Assembly: GCA_017407325.1 (NCBI GenBank)
Contig: JAFQWV010000020.1
Span: 88,343-152,342, forward strand
Source of the DNA: Clostridia bacterium
Lineage (GTDB): Bacteria; Bacillota; Clostridia; Christensenellales; Borkfalkiaceae
Length of the DNA: 64,000 bases
Direction of reading: 5' to 3'
Shown here: one piece after another, positions 18,588 through 27,758 of the stretch
Position numbering within the stretch: the stretch's first letter is position 1
Layout: each line of letters starts with the position of its first letter
The notes under the pieces: model-generated
Database searches by the model: none
What the model was told of the DNA's origin: nothing
What the model saw: only the letters and a program-made list of their open reading frames with translations
Position numbers and translations under genes: made by a program

Positions 18588-18622
18588 AAAAAACGGCGAG
18601 AATTTTTACAAAAATTCTCGCC
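18588..18622 (-). terminator. terminator after the P-loop kinase gene
   Basis: Minus-strand hairpin GGCGAGAATTTTT/AAAAATTCTCGCC followed by GTTTTTTATG. The 140 bp between this and the preceding plus-strand terminator is AT-rich; I see nothing else in it. Confidence 0.8.
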
Positions 18623-18630
18623 TAATTTAT

Positions 18631-19128
18631 TTAAATTTTTTCTAAAAAATCGTCAATTTCTTTTTCCGTTTTTAGCATCACTACCTTTATTTTATAACCG
18701 TTTAAGATCTCTTTAATTTTTAAAAGATTGTCACTATAAAACTTATCAGTCCACTTAAGAAGCTCTTTTAAGGATTTTAACGTTTCTTTCTTACCTTTTT
18801 CTAAACCGAGCTTTCTTTTTATAAACCTCTTTTTGATTCTCGATTTACAAACTTTTAATTTAGGTTCTAATAAAATGATAATGTCCGCTTGGTCAAACGT
18901 GTTTAAGCACCATTTATAATAAACACCTTCAATAACCCACGAAGGCTCGTTTAACGCACTTGATAAAAGCTTATCTCTTTCATCATCTTCCCTTTTTGTA
19001 CCGTACGCTTCTGAATTATCCCAATAAATATTATCAAGATCAAAATGCGAGAGTCTTAATTTTTCAACGAGTTTTAGCGCAAGATACGTTTTACCACTAC
19101 CACTACAACCAATGATTCTAATTTTCAT
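18631..19128 (-). CDS. small P-loop kinase, adenylate-kinase-like (FlaR/topology-modulation type)
   Basis: A 165-aa P-loop NTPase. Walker A is GCSGSGKTYLA at the N-terminus. The pattern HFDLDNIYWDN followed by PSWVIEGVYYKW and DIIILLEP matches the family annotated as DNA topology modulation or FlaR-like adenylate-kinase-related proteins; real substrates are unknown. I chose the ATG at 19128, preceded by AAGG at six bases, over a GTG two codons upstream. It lies just beyond the tRNA-Pro terminator with no clear promoter of its own, so it may depend on readthrough from the tRNA. Confidence 0.75.
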   Translation of the reverse strand: MKIRIIGCSGSGKTYLALKLVEKLRLSHFDLDNIYWDNSEAYGTKREDDERDKLLSSALNEPSWVIEGVYYKWCLNTFDQADIIILLEPKLKVCKSRIKKRFIKRKLGLEKGKKETLKSLKELLKWTDKFYSDNLLKIKEILNGYKIKVVMLKTEKEIDDFLEKI

Positions 19129-19149
19129 ACTCACCCTTAAGGTTTTTAT

Positions 19150-19181
19150 TAAAAAGCCGTATCAAAAAGATACGACTTTTT
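19150..19181 (-). terminator. terminator after tRNA-Pro
   Basis: Minus-strand hairpin GTCGTATC/GATACGGC (one G-U pair) with an A-rich run before it and TTTTT after it, directly after the encoded CCA end of the tRNA. Confidence 0.8.
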
Positions 19182-19258
19182 TGGTCGAGGTGACGGGATT
19201 CGAACACGCGACCTCTTGGTCCCGAACCAAGCGCGCTACCAAACTGCGCTACACCTCG
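19182..19258 (-). tRNA. tRNA-Pro (anticodon CGG)
   Basis: The minus strand folds as a tRNA with a CCA end encoded in the DNA. The acceptor stem is CGAGGTG/CACCTCG and the D arm is GCGC/GCGC. The anticodon stem CTTGG/CCAAG carries loop TTCGGGA, so the anticodon is CGG (proline). The T loop is TTCGAAT. The T stem reads GCGTG/CCCGT, which leaves one U-C mismatch at pair 52-62; a more usual tRNA would have G at 52. A promoter and a terminator flank it. Confidence 0.93.
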
Positions 19259-19274
19259 CTATTTACATTAATAT

Positions 19275-19302
19275 ATTATAATCCTAAAGTTATATTTGTC
19301 AA
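19275..19302 (-). promoter_or_regulatory. promoter of tRNA-Pro
   Basis: Minus-strand TTGACA and TATAAT separated by 16 bp, placed about 17 bp upstream of the tRNA 5' end. Confidence 0.75.
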
Positions 19303-19374
19303 CAAAATTTTAATTTACTTTTTAAAAACTACACTTCACTAATAATAAGCACCCATTTGTCACACTAACGTCAC

Positions 19375-19403
19375 TTGCTATTACATCGTAAATATGTTAA
19401 AAT
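19375..19403 (+). promoter_or_regulatory. extended -10 promoter of the HTH regulator
   Basis: TTGCTA and TAAAAT separated by 17 bp, with a TG one base before the -10. The RBS GGAGGCGG follows at 19410-19417. Confidence 0.7.
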
Positions 19404-19423
19404 CATATCGGAGGCGGACGTAA

Positions 19424-19936
19424 ATGGAATTAAAAGATCAACTAAAAGAATTAAGAACAAAAGCAAATTTAACGCAAGAAGACTTAGCAAATCAAATTTT
19501 TGTATCGCGCACGTTAGTTTCTAAATGGGAATCTGGAGACCGATACCCAAGCAAAGACAATCTTGCACGTTTGTGCGTTTTATTCAAAATTTCACCAGAC
19601 GAGTTAATTGGCGAAAAAAAAGAAAAAGAAAAATATAATAAATACAATATTATAAGTATCGCCTATTGTTTTGCTTGTGGTGTTTTGACACTATTTTTAA
19701 TGGCGTTGATGATGATTGCGATATACGAAAATTTCACAATTAACAACGGCTGGACCGGAATTGGCGGATTCATGATCTGCATAATATATTTCCTACCGTT
19801 TATACTTGGATTAGTATTGTTTGAAACAATCACGCTAAAAAAGAAAAATGGATATAAAAATTTAGAACTTTACACCCTTTTCGCACTAATTCTTACTTGG
19901 TTAATTTCAATACTTGCATATCTTTTTATGTTCTAA
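19424..19936 (+). CDS. XRE-family HTH regulator with C-terminal membrane domain
   Basis: A 170-aa protein. Residues 1-65 are a Cro/C1-type helix-turn-helix (LKELRTKANLTQEDLANQIF, then VSRTLVSKWESGDRYPS). A short Lys/Glu-rich linker is followed by three hydrophobic segments, roughly residues 77-100, 109-130 and 143-169. This is the architecture of membrane-anchored transcription factors of Firmicutes that sense envelope or membrane changes. No paired transporter is adjacent. It is monocistronic with its own promoter and terminator. The target is unknown; autoregulation is plausible but no operator stands out. Confidence 0.85.
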   Translation: MELKDQLKELRTKANLTQEDLANQIFVSRTLVSKWESGDRYPSKDNLARLCVLFKISPDELIGEKKEKEKYNKYNIISIAYCFACGVLTLFLMALMMIAIYENFTINNGWTGIGGFMICIIYFLPFILGLVLFETITLKKKNGYKNLELYTLFALILTWLISILAYLFMF

Positions 19937-19956
19937 CAAAATATAACACAATACAA

Positions 19957-19997
19957 GCGCCAAAGCGTCGACTGTAAACTCGATACTTTGGCTTTTA
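19957..19997 (+). terminator. terminator after the HTH gene
   Basis: GCCAAAG/CTTTGGC with inner TCGA/TCGA pairing, then TTTT. The remaining 200 bp up to typA is AT-rich and holds only the typA promoter. Confidence 0.7.
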
Positions 19998-20198
19998 ATT
20001 TACAAAAAAATAAAATTTTTAGTTTGTATATATTTTTGTAAGTTTATTGTTTTATGCAATTGTTCACAAGTTAGCATATTTGCATATTTATACTTGTTAC
20101 GCTTGTATAATGTGAAAATTTATACAAAAAGACGATTTCAAGCAATTTATAATAATAAAAAAATATTCTTATATAAATTTAATTGCTTATTATAACGA

Positions 20199-20227
20199 TT
20201 GACTTTTTTTTAAAGCAGTTTTATAAT
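20199..20227 (+). promoter_or_regulatory. promoter of typA
   Basis: TTGACT and TATAAT separated by 17 bp, ending 32 bp before the typA start codon. Confidence 0.75.
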
Positions 20228-20259
20228 TTTATAGTTATAAAAACTATATAGGTAATATT

Positions 20260-22077
20260 ATGTTTAGAGAAGATATAAGAAATATTGCAATTATTGCGCA
20301 CGTTGACCACGGTAAAACGACCTTGGTTGACGAACTTTTAAAACAAAGTAACGTATTTAATTCTCACGAAGTCGTATCTGAACGCGTTATGGATAGTAAC
20401 GACCTTGAAAAAGAACGCGGAATTACAATTTTAGCAAAAAATACGTCAGTGCACTACGGAAACGTTAAAATTAACATAATCGACACCCCCGGACACGCAG
20501 ATTTTGGTGGCGAAGTCGAGCGTATTTTGTCTATGGTTGACGGTGTATTGCTCTTAGTTGATGCTGTTGAAGGCTGTATGCCACAAACCAGATACGTACT
20601 TAAAAAGGCTTTAAGTTTAAATAAAAAGCCTATCGTCGTTATTAATAAGATTGATAAGGGCGGAGACGTTGACGCAACGCTTGACGGAATTATCGAGCTT
20701 TTCTTAGACCTTGGCGCAAACGACGACCAACTTGACTTTAAAACCATTTACGCAAGCGCAAAGCAAGGCTGGGCTGTTAAAGATTTAAACGACAGCCGTG
20801 AAAATATGAACGCTATTTTTGAAACGATTATTTCTGAAATTCCTGCGCCAAGCGGAGAAATTGACAACGGTCTTCAAATTATGATTAGCAATATCGACTA
20901 CGACGAATACGTTGGCAGAATCGGTATCGGAAAAATTATTCGTGGCAGCATAAAACAAAACCAAAACGTCGTAATTTGCCGTCAAGACGGAACTTTCCAA
21001 AACCAAAAAATTTCTAGACTTTATCAATTTGAAGGTTTAAAGAGAGTTGAAGTTGAATCTGGCGCAATGGGAGATATCGTAGCGTTTTGCTGTTCAGATA
21101 AAATCAACATTGGTGAAACGGTTTGTGACGTTGATAAAATCGAGCCGTTACCGTTTATCGCGATAGACGAGCCTACTATTTCCATGATGTTTATGGTAAA
21201 TAATAGCCCGTTTAGCGGTAAAGAAGGTAAATTCGTAACGTCTCGTCACCTTCGCGCCAGACTTTTTAAAGAAGTTGAAACTAACGTTTCTATGAAGGTT
21301 GAAGAAACTGAGTCAGCCGACACCTACAAAGTTTACGGTCGTGGCGAACTGCATTTATCAATTCTAATCGAAAATATGCGCCGTGAAGGATATGAATTTC
21401 AGGTATCAAGACCACGCGTTATATTCAAGGAAATTGACGGAAAGTGCTGTGAGCCCATGGAAGATCTCGTAATTGAAGTTCCTGAAGAATTCGTTGGCGC
21501 GGTTATGAGTAAAATCGGCGCAAGAAAAGGCGAGCTTGTAAACATGTCGATAAACCCAAGCGGTGAAACTAAGCTTGAGTTTAAAATACCGTCGAGATGC
21601 CTAATTGGTTATCGCAGTGAAATGCTTACCGACACCAAAGGTTTTGGCGTTATGAGCCACGTTTTCTCTGGGTACGAAGAATATAAGGGCGACGTACAAG
21701 AACGCTCACGCGGAAGTTTAGTTTGCCACGAAGCGGGCGTTACAACCCAGTACGGACTGTTTAACGCGCAAGAGCGTTGTACTCTATTCGTATCCCCAGG
21801 ACTTGCCGTTTACGAAGGTATGATTGTTGGTGAAAACTCTAGAGAAGACGATTTAGTCGTTAACGTATGTAAAACCAAGCACCTAACGAACAGCCGTGCA
21901 AGTGGCAGTGACGAAGCCCTAAAGCTTGTTACACCAACCACTTTAAGTCTTGAACAATGTATGGAATTTATCGCAGACGATGAACTCGTTGAACTTACAC
22001 CAAAGAGTATAAGACTTAGAAAAGCAATACTTTCTAAAGAACTACGCATGAAACAATGGTCTAAAAACCGTAAATAA
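20260..22077 (+). CDS. typA: ribosome-associated translational GTPase TypA/BipA
   Basis: A 605-aa translational GTPase of the EF-G-like family involved in ribosome assembly and stress adaptation. G1 is AHVDHGKTT (near residue 14), G2 lies in ERGITI, G3 is DTPGHADFGGEVER, G4 is NKID and G5 is SAK. The C-terminal BipA-specific region (GVMSHVFSGYEEYKGD, TNSRASGSDEA) excludes EF-G and LepA. It is monocistronic and converges on ftsZ, sharing a bidirectional terminator. The RBS is weak (AGGTAAT). Confidence 0.96.
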   Translation: MFREDIRNIAIIAHVDHGKTTLVDELLKQSNVFNSHEVVSERVMDSNDLEKERGITILAKNTSVHYGNVKINIIDTPGHADFGGEVERILSMVDGVLLLVDAVEGCMPQTRYVLKKALSLNKKPIVVINKIDKGGDVDATLDGIIELFLDLGANDDQLDFKTIYASAKQGWAVKDLNDSRENMNAIFETIISEIPAPSGEIDNGLQIMISNIDYDEYVGRIGIGKIIRGSIKQNQNVVICRQDGTFQNQKISRLYQFEGLKRVEVESGAMGDIVAFCCSDKINIGETVCDVDKIEPLPFIAIDEPTISMMFMVNNSPFSGKEGKFVTSRHLRARLFKEVETNVSMKVEETESADTYKVYGRGELHLSILIENMRREGYEFQVSRPRVIFKEIDGKCCEPMEDLVIEVPEEFVGAVMSKIGARKGELVNMSINPSGETKLEFKIPSRCLIGYRSEMLTDTKGFGVMSHVFSGYEEYKGDVQERSRGSLVCHEAGVTTQYGLFNAQERCTLFVSPGLAVYEGMIVGENSREDDLVVNVCKTKHLTNSRASGSDEALKLVTPTTLSLEQCMEFIADDELVELTPKSIRLRKAILSKELRMKQWSKNRK

Positions 22078-22082
22078 GCATA

Positions 22083-22116
22083 AAAAAAATTCCGCAACTT
22101 ATGCGGAATTTTTTTG
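22083..22116. terminator. bidirectional terminator between typA and ftsZ
   Basis: ATTCCGCA/TGCGGAAT hairpin with A-run on the left and T-run on the right, so it can stop transcription arriving from either convergent gene. Confidence 0.85.
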
Positions 22117-22124
22117 TGTTATCA

Positions 22125-23354
22125 TTATTTTTTAAATAATCTTTTTACAAAAGAAGGAAGCTTCTTTTCTTTTTCTTGAGTTTCTTCTTCGTAATAGCGT
22201 GGTTCTTGCGTTTGAACAGGTTGTTCGTAAACCGCTGGTTCTTGGTATTGAGTTGCGCGCGGTGGCTCAACGGTTACGTTTCTTACGAAATTCGCATTTT
22301 GGGTTGCAACGCCTTGGCTTACGGAAGATTGTTGTTGAACTGCGCCAAACGGAACGTGTGGTTGAGAAGTTCTTTCGATATCATCCTGCTCGCTACCCTT
22401 GTTCTTAGTGAAACCTGTAGCAATCAAAGTTATAATAACTTCTTCGTTAAGTTCAGGGTTAATATTAACACCGAAAATGATATTAGCCGCTGGATCAATA
22501 ACTTGTTGAACCAAGCGAGCCGCTTCGTTGACTTGACCAAGTGAAATATCTTTACCGCCTGTAACGTTTAAGATAATACCGCTTGCACCTTCAATCGTAG
22601 TTTCTAAAAGTGGACTTGAAACTGCTTGTCTGACGGCTTCAACGATTCTGTTCTCGCCTTTAGCACGACCAACACCCATATGCGCCAAGCCTTGATTTTT
22701 GATAATCGTTCTGATATCGGCAAAGTCAAGGTTAATCATAGAAGGCGTAGCAATAAGGTCACTGATACCGCAAATACCTTGACGGAGCGTGTCGTCTGCA
22801 TATTTGAACGCAACTTCAAACGGAGTATCAGGTGGAAGTGCTTCCAAAAGTTTGTCGTTAGGAATAATAATAATCGTATCAACGTATTTGATAAGGTTAG
22901 CAATACCCTTTTTAGCGTTTTCTTCGCGTTTTTTACCTTCGAACGCAAAAGGTTTTGTTACTACTGCAACAGTCAAGCAACCTTTTTCTTTAGCGATTTT
23001 AGCGATAACAGGCGCAGCGCCGGTACCCGTTCCACCACCCATACCAGCAGCGATGAATAAAAGGTCTACACCGTCTACCATTTCTTCGATAATGGCTTTA
23101 CTTTCTTCTGCTGCACTTTCACCGATCGTAGGATCTGCACCAGCACCAAGACCTTTAGTTTGCATTTCGCCGATTTGGTAGCGGTTTTCAGGATCACAAA
23201 GTGAAAGCATTAACGCTTGTTTATCGGTATTAACGCAAGCAAATTCTGAAGTAGTAACACCCATTTCAATCATACGGTTAACGGCGTTATTACCACCACC
23301 GCCAACACCAATTACTTTTATTTTAGCAAAATTTAAAGAATTTGAAGTATCCAT
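22125..23354 (-). CDS. ftsZ: cell division protein FtsZ
   Basis: The tubulin-like GTPase that forms the division ring. The nucleotide motifs GVGGGGNNAVNRM (near residue 16) and GGGTGTG (106-112) are present. The variable C-terminal linker is rich in Gln, Pro and Glu, and the conserved tail KLPSFVKRLFKK should bind FtsA and other partners. I chose the ATG at 23354, ten bases after GGGGGA. An open frame continues 17 codons further upstream, but that overlaps the end of ftsA and lacks a ribosome site. It is the last gene of the dcw cluster. Confidence 0.97.
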   Translation of the reverse strand: MDTSNSLNFAKIKVIGVGGGGNNAVNRMIEMGVTTSEFACVNTDKQALMLSLCDPENRYQIGEMQTKGLGAGADPTIGESAAEESKAIIEEMVDGVDLLFIAAGMGGGTGTGAAPVIAKIAKEKGCLTVAVVTKPFAFEGKKREENAKKGIANLIKYVDTIIIIPNDKLLEALPPDTPFEVAFKYADDTLRQGICGISDLIATPSMINLDFADIRTIIKNQGLAHMGVGRAKGENRIVEAVRQAVSSPLLETTIEGASGIILNVTGGKDISLGQVNEAARLVQQVIDPAANIIFGVNINPELNEEVIITLIATGFTKNKGSEQDDIERTSQPHVPFGAVQQQSSVSQGVATQNANFVRNVTVEPPRATQYQEPAVYEQPVQTQEPRYYEEETQEKEKKLPSFVKRLFKK

Positions 23355-23385
23355 TTTAATTAATCCCCCTAGATTGTAGAATAAT

Positions 23386-24519
23386 TTACTTTTTAAGTTT
23401 AGCATTTAACGAATAATCTAAAAGCGAGAGTTTAGACGATTCGTCAGGTTTATTCATAAACGGAATATTAGGTGAAATAACGTTTACACCCATTTCTATG
23501 CGTCTTGATATATATTCTTTTGCGCCACGGATAAAGCAAACGCCACCACCTGTAAGAGAAAGTGCAACGTTATTGCCGTGAGGCAACTTAACCTGACTAT
23601 TTGTGAATTGTTTTTCAATTTCTTCGCTTATTCCGTCAAGCACACTGCAAACGATATCGTTACAAGCTTTGATATCAAAAATATACTGTTCGTCACCCAC
23701 GAAAACTTCGTAAGAACCACTTATTTTTTCGCTTACACTAAGATTAATTTTTCTCTTAAGTTTTTCTGCAAGCGAGAAATCTATATTTAGTTTTTCTCTT
23801 AAGTACGCAGTAATATGACCACCACCGATAGGGAATGAGCCTTGATAGAGCATACCGTCGCCTAAAACTATTGATACTGAAGTTGTAATATAGCCTACGT
23901 CAACCATTAAAACGTATGCGTAGCGTTCTTGTCTATTAAACAAATAGAGCGATTCTGCTAGTGGTACAGGCACGAAATTAACGTTTTTAATTTTTGCTTT
24001 AGCAAGTATACTTTTAATAGCAGTCAAAAATTCCTTAGGACAAAGATAATAAGTTAAGTAACCTGCAAGCGATTCACTTGAAACACCCAACGGCTCACTA
24101 ACGCGTTGATTTCCGTCAACAAAATAATAAACGGCGCTTTTATCAATGACTTCATGCTCAGGCTCAGTAATACTGTTTAAAGCTCCGTCGTAAAGCTCGT
24201 CAATATCCTTTTGCTTAATCTTTCTCTTTTTATTGAGTAAAATTTGGTATTGTTTATTTTTAATCTTCAAAAACTCACCCGGAACGCCAACGTAAAGCTC
24301 GTTAACACTGACCTTTGCTGAGTTTGTAACTTCTTCTATAGCCCCTAAAACAGATTCTTCTAAACTTATAAAATCTTCGATTTTGCCATCATAAAAAGCT
24401 TCGTGTTCTTTTTCAGAAATTGCACGAATGGTAAAGTTATTATTAACAGCCCTTTCACCGATGATAGCAACGCTTTTTGAAGAACCAATATCTAAAATTG
24501 CAACCGCATCTTTAAGCAT
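23386..24519 (-). CDS. ftsA: cell division protein FtsA
   Basis: An actin-like ATPase that anchors FtsZ to the membrane. The phosphate-1 motif is ILDIGSSKSVAIIGE, phosphate-2 is LMVDVGYITTSVSIV and the adenosine motif is SLTGGGVCFIRGAKEYIS. At 377 aa it is shorter than typical FtsA. The C-terminus (LSLLDYSLNAKLKK) lacks the usual well-separated amphipathic anchor helix but could form a weak basic amphipathic helix. It is separated from ftsZ by 31 bp. Confidence 0.9.
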   Translation of the reverse strand: MLKDAVAILDIGSSKSVAIIGERAVNNNFTIRAISEKEHEAFYDGKIEDFISLEESVLGAIEEVTNSAKVSVNELYVGVPGEFLKIKNKQYQILLNKKRKIKQKDIDELYDGALNSITEPEHEVIDKSAVYYFVDGNQRVSEPLGVSSESLAGYLTYYLCPKEFLTAIKSILAKAKIKNVNFVPVPLAESLYLFNRQERYAYVLMVDVGYITTSVSIVLGDGMLYQGSFPIGGGHITAYLREKLNIDFSLAEKLKRKINLSVSEKISGSYEVFVGDEQYIFDIKACNDIVCSVLDGISEEIEKQFTNSQVKLPHGNNVALSLTGGGVCFIRGAKEYISRRIEMGVNVISPNIPFMNKPDESSKLSLLDYSLNAKLKK

Positions 24520-24556
24520 TTTTTATATTTCCCCTTATCGTATATTGAAAAATGTG

Positions 24557-25327
24557 TTATTGATTGGTATATGTAGCAACCGTTTGACCATTATCCGTGG
24601 TGTAAACGGCAATTTTGCCGGTAAGCTTGTCCCTATCAAAAAGTGACAAATACTTATTTTGTGCAAGTGTAATTTTTTCAGTCGGATTATCAAGTGCTTT
24701 TCTTACCTCGATAACTACGCCTTCAAAGGTTTTGAAGTTTACATAGTAATTTATACCCTTTTCTTTTTCTTCCACCGTGATTTCTTTAATAAAATCGCGT
24801 GGAGAATTGATTTGGGCAATCATATCGGTAACAGATTTAAGCAAATCTTCTCGACCTATATCCAAAGTTGAACGCAAATGTAAAAGGCTTGCATCAAACT
24901 CAGAATTACCAAAATTCAATATAATATTATCAAGACCGTCAACTGAATTTTTAGGGTTGTCCCTTATATCGACGACGGTATATTCGTCGTCTAAAATAAG
25001 ATACCCACTTTCAGATTTAATACAAAAACACTCTTGTCTTTCCTTAAGTTTTATCTCTAAAACGTTAGGGAATTTTTTAGTTACGCTTTCAACCTTAAGA
25101 CCTGTATTTTCGTTTATAAGGTCAATGACCTTGTCTTCTCTTATAAAGATAAGACTTGCGCCATAGTAATGGTCTAGTAAGTCGTTAGCTTTTTCGACCT
25201 CAGCTGTATCAAAGTAAGAATAATCAACGTTAATGCTTGCAACCGAAAAAACAGCACGCGCACATAAAATGGTAAAAGCAATTACCACTAAGACACATGA
25301 TACAATTAACCATTTAGCATAACGCAT
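24557..25327 (-). CDS. ftsQ: cell division protein FtsQ/DivIB
   Basis: A 256-aa bitopic division protein. A short cytoplasmic start is followed by a membrane segment (LIVSCVLVVIAFTILCARAVF), then a POTRA domain (VASINVDYSYFDTAEVEKANDL) and a beta domain. It links the FtsL/DivIC pair to the divisome outside the membrane. Position between murA and ftsA matches the dcw order. Confidence 0.87.
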   Translation of the reverse strand: MRYAKWLIVSCVLVVIAFTILCARAVFSVASINVDYSYFDTAEVEKANDLLDHYYGASLIFIREDKVIDLINENTGLKVESVTKKFPNVLEIKLKERQECFCIKSESGYLILDDEYTVVDIRDNPKNSVDGLDNIILNFGNSEFDASLLHLRSTLDIGREDLLKSVTDMIAQINSPRDFIKEITVEEKEKGINYYVNFKTFEGVVIEVRKALDNPTEKITLAQNKYLSLFDRDKLTGKIAVYTTDNGQTVATYTNQ

Positions 25328-25353
25328 AACAATTTTTTCCTAAAGTTTATCTT

Positions 25354-26601
25354 TTATTTTTTCTTGATTATTTTAGCACCGATCGATTTTAATTTTTTAT
25401 CAAAATTTTCATAACCGCGCTCAACGACTTCTGCATTTTCAACGACCGTAACGCCTTCTGCGTATAGCCCTGCAATACACAAGCTTGCACCACCCCTTAA
25501 ATCTGGAGCGTAAACGGTAGAACCAACAAGCTCACTCTTTCGCGCCCTTAAGGTGTTACCGGAAATTTCAAGGTTGGCGTTTAATTTTAAAAGTTCTTCT
25601 GCGTACTTAAATCTGTTTTCAAAAATAGTTTCTTTAATAACCGTTTCTTCGTCACACGAGAGCGCGCACGCGCACGCGAGTGGTTGAAGGTCAGTCGGAA
25701 ACCCCGGATAGGGTGCAGTTACTATTTCACCTAGTCCCTTTAAGTTATTATTTACTCTTATATATATAATATCATTATATAGGGATATTTTGCAAGCATT
25801 ATTACGCAATTTTTCAGCAAGAAATAAAATATTTTCCGGCTTTATGCCATTTATTTCCAACTCACCACCTAAAGTTGCCACTAAAAGCATAAAAGTTCCC
25901 GTTTCAATACGGTCTGGAATAGGTTTAAAAGAACAACCGTGAAGGCATTTTACGCCTTCAATTCTTATACAACTTGTGCCTGCACCTTGAATTTTAGCAC
26001 CCATTTTATTTAGAAATCTTTGAAGGTCAACAACTTCAGGTTCTTTAGCGCAGTTTTCAATTACGCTAACGCCACAAGATAGCGTTGCACACATCATTGC
26101 ATTTTCAGTCGCACCAACACTTGGATATTTTAGCCTTACAAAATTACCCTTAAGTTTATCGGCATGAAAGTACAAGCAGTCGTCGTACGCTTCAACACTT
26201 GCGCCAAGCTTTTCTAATGCGTCAATATGTATATCTAATGGGCGCGAACCTATGTCACAGCCCCCCGTTTGATTTATCGTAACAGCACCAAATTTTCCAA
26301 GTAACGGTCCAACCAAAAAAAGTGATGCGCGTATTTTTTTAGAAAGCTTATCGCAAATGCAAGTCGAATTAATTTTAGTAGGGTCTATATATATACCGCC
26401 GTCAGCCCACTTTACACGCGCGCCGAGCTTTTTTATAATTTTAAGCATACACTCGACGTCGTAAATGTTAGGACAATTTTCTATAAAGACTTCTTCACTT
26501 GATAAAACGCTTGCGGAAATCAAACTTAAAACGGAGTTTTTAGCACTTTGAATTTCAACTTTTCCAAAAACCTTATTTCCACCTTCGATAACGTATTTCA
26601 T
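25354..26601 (-). CDS. murA: UDP-N-acetylglucosamine 1-carboxyvinyltransferase MurA
   Basis: Transfers enolpyruvate from PEP to UDP-GlcNAc, the first committed step of peptidoglycan synthesis. The catalytic cysteine lies in TGGCDIGSRPLDIH, matching E. coli Cys115; its presence predicts fosfomycin sensitivity of this enzyme. AKNSVLSLI near the N-terminus holds the conserved Lys and Asn, and PTDLQP is also present. Length 415 aa. The location between ftsW and ftsQ is unusual: this place is normally taken by murG, murC or murB. Confidence 0.94.
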   Translation of the reverse strand: MKYVIEGGNKVFGKVEIQSAKNSVLSLISASVLSSEEVFIENCPNIYDVECMLKIIKKLGARVKWADGGIYIDPTKINSTCICDKLSKKIRASLFLVGPLLGKFGAVTINQTGGCDIGSRPLDIHIDALEKLGASVEAYDDCLYFHADKLKGNFVRLKYPSVGATENAMMCATLSCGVSVIENCAKEPEVVDLQRFLNKMGAKIQGAGTSCIRIEGVKCLHGCSFKPIPDRIETGTFMLLVATLGGELEINGIKPENILFLAEKLRNNACKISLYNDIIYIRVNNNLKGLGEIVTAPYPGFPTDLQPLACACALSCDEETVIKETIFENRFKYAEELLKLNANLEISGNTLRARKSELVGSTVYAPDLRGGASLCIAGLYAEGVTVVENAEVVERGYENFDKKLKSIGAKIIKKK

Positions 26602-26633
26602 AAAAACACCTAATATACGTTATTATATGAAGG

Positions 26634-27758
26634 TCAGTTAATTTTCGTTAAAGTATCCTCGTTTCTTGCGATATTTCCTAAAAGTCCAAAAGCAGAAAGA
26701 TAAACGGTTAAAGACGTATTCCCTGCAGAAATTAACGGAAGCGGAAGCCCCGTCGGTGGAATACTGCCAGTTACTACCAGCGCGTTAATTAAGACTTGAA
26801 TTGCAAAAATTAAAGTTATTCCCATCGCAAGAAGGTATGAAAATAAATCTTTTGCGCGCATTGCGATTTTAAAGCCTTTATATATAACAAAAGCAAACGC
26901 AATAAATAAAAGCATTATTCCAAAAAAGCCAAGCTCTTCACCAATAACCGAAAGAATAAAGTCACTTTCTGAAAAAGGTAAAAATTTATACTTTTGACGA
27001 GAATTAAAAAGTCCCACGCCAAAAAGCCCACCCGAGCCTAACGCGTATAAAGATTGCAAAAGTTGATAGCCTTCACCCTTTGGCGAAGCCCACGGATTTA
27101 AAAAGGCTGAAAGTCGCATAAGTCTATACGGCTCGATTATTATAAGCACGGGAACTGCAATGATAACAGGAATAAGCAAAAGAATTATATGCTTTATTTT
27201 TACCCCCACAACAAAAAGCAAAGAAAGCATCAAAAGTGCAACGCACATAGTGATTGACATATTCGGTTCGATTATTATAAGCAAACAAACCGCCACCCCA
27301 GAAATTACAGGTGGTAAAACACCTTTAAGAGTATATAGTTTATCCGTGTTTTTAGAAAAATACGAAGCAACGAAAATTATGTAGCAAAACTTTGCAATTT
27401 CTGACGGTTGAATTGTAAAAAAGGCTAGCTTTATCCAACGTTTTGCGCCGTATATTTCAACGCTTAAAAAGGGTACGAAAACAAGAGCGAGAAGTATAAG
27501 CCCGACAATCAAAAACACTAAGCCGTACTTTTTCAATTTCATATAGTCGAAATTATAGGTAAATAGCATACCTACAACGCCTAGTCCAACACCTATCAAC
27601 TGCTTTGATACAAAATAAAATTTGTTCCCGTAACTTGCTTGTGCAGTGTAACTGCTTGCAGAGTATATCATCACCACGCCAAATAGTGACAGTAAAATAA
27701 CAGAAAAAACGAGTGACAATCCCTCGTTTTTTCCTTTAAAATTTATAAACTTATTCAT
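26634..27758 (-). CDS. ftsW: peptidoglycan glycosyltransferase FtsW (SEDS family)
   Basis: A 374-aa polytopic SEDS protein that polymerises lipid II at the septum together with FtsI. About ten membrane segments are visible. Signature stretches are VMIYSASSYTA, FTIQPSEIAKF, NPWASPKGEGYQLLQSLYALGSGG and TGLPLPLISAGNTS. The ATG at 27758 overlaps the murD stop region by eight bases; an in-frame TTG precedes it by one codon. FtsW, RodA and SpoVE are hard to separate by sequence; the dcw position favours FtsW. Confidence 0.9.
   Translation of the reverse strand: MNKFINFKGKNEGLSLVFSVILLSLFGVVMIYSASSYTAQASYGNKFYFVSKQLIGVGLGVVGMLFTYNFDYMKLKKYGLVFLIVGLILLALVFVPFLSVEIYGAKRWIKLAFFTIQPSEIAKFCYIIFVASYFSKNTDKLYTLKGVLPPVISGVAVCLLIIIEPNMSITMCVALLMLSLLFVVGVKIKHIILLLIPVIIAVPVLIIIEPYRLMRLSAFLNPWASPKGEGYQLLQSLYALGSGGLFGVGLFNSRQKYKFLPFSESDFILSVIGEELGFFGIMLLFIAFAFVIYKGFKIAMRAKDLFSYLLAMGITLIFAIQVLINALVVTGSIPPTGLPLPLISAGNTSLTVYLSAFGLLGNIARNEDTLTKIN

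Noticed and set aside
25670..25682. GCGCACGCGCACGCG run in murA as a regulatory or Z-DNA element
   Set aside because: It lies in frame inside murA and encodes the ordinary ACACALS segment; no other signal is associated.
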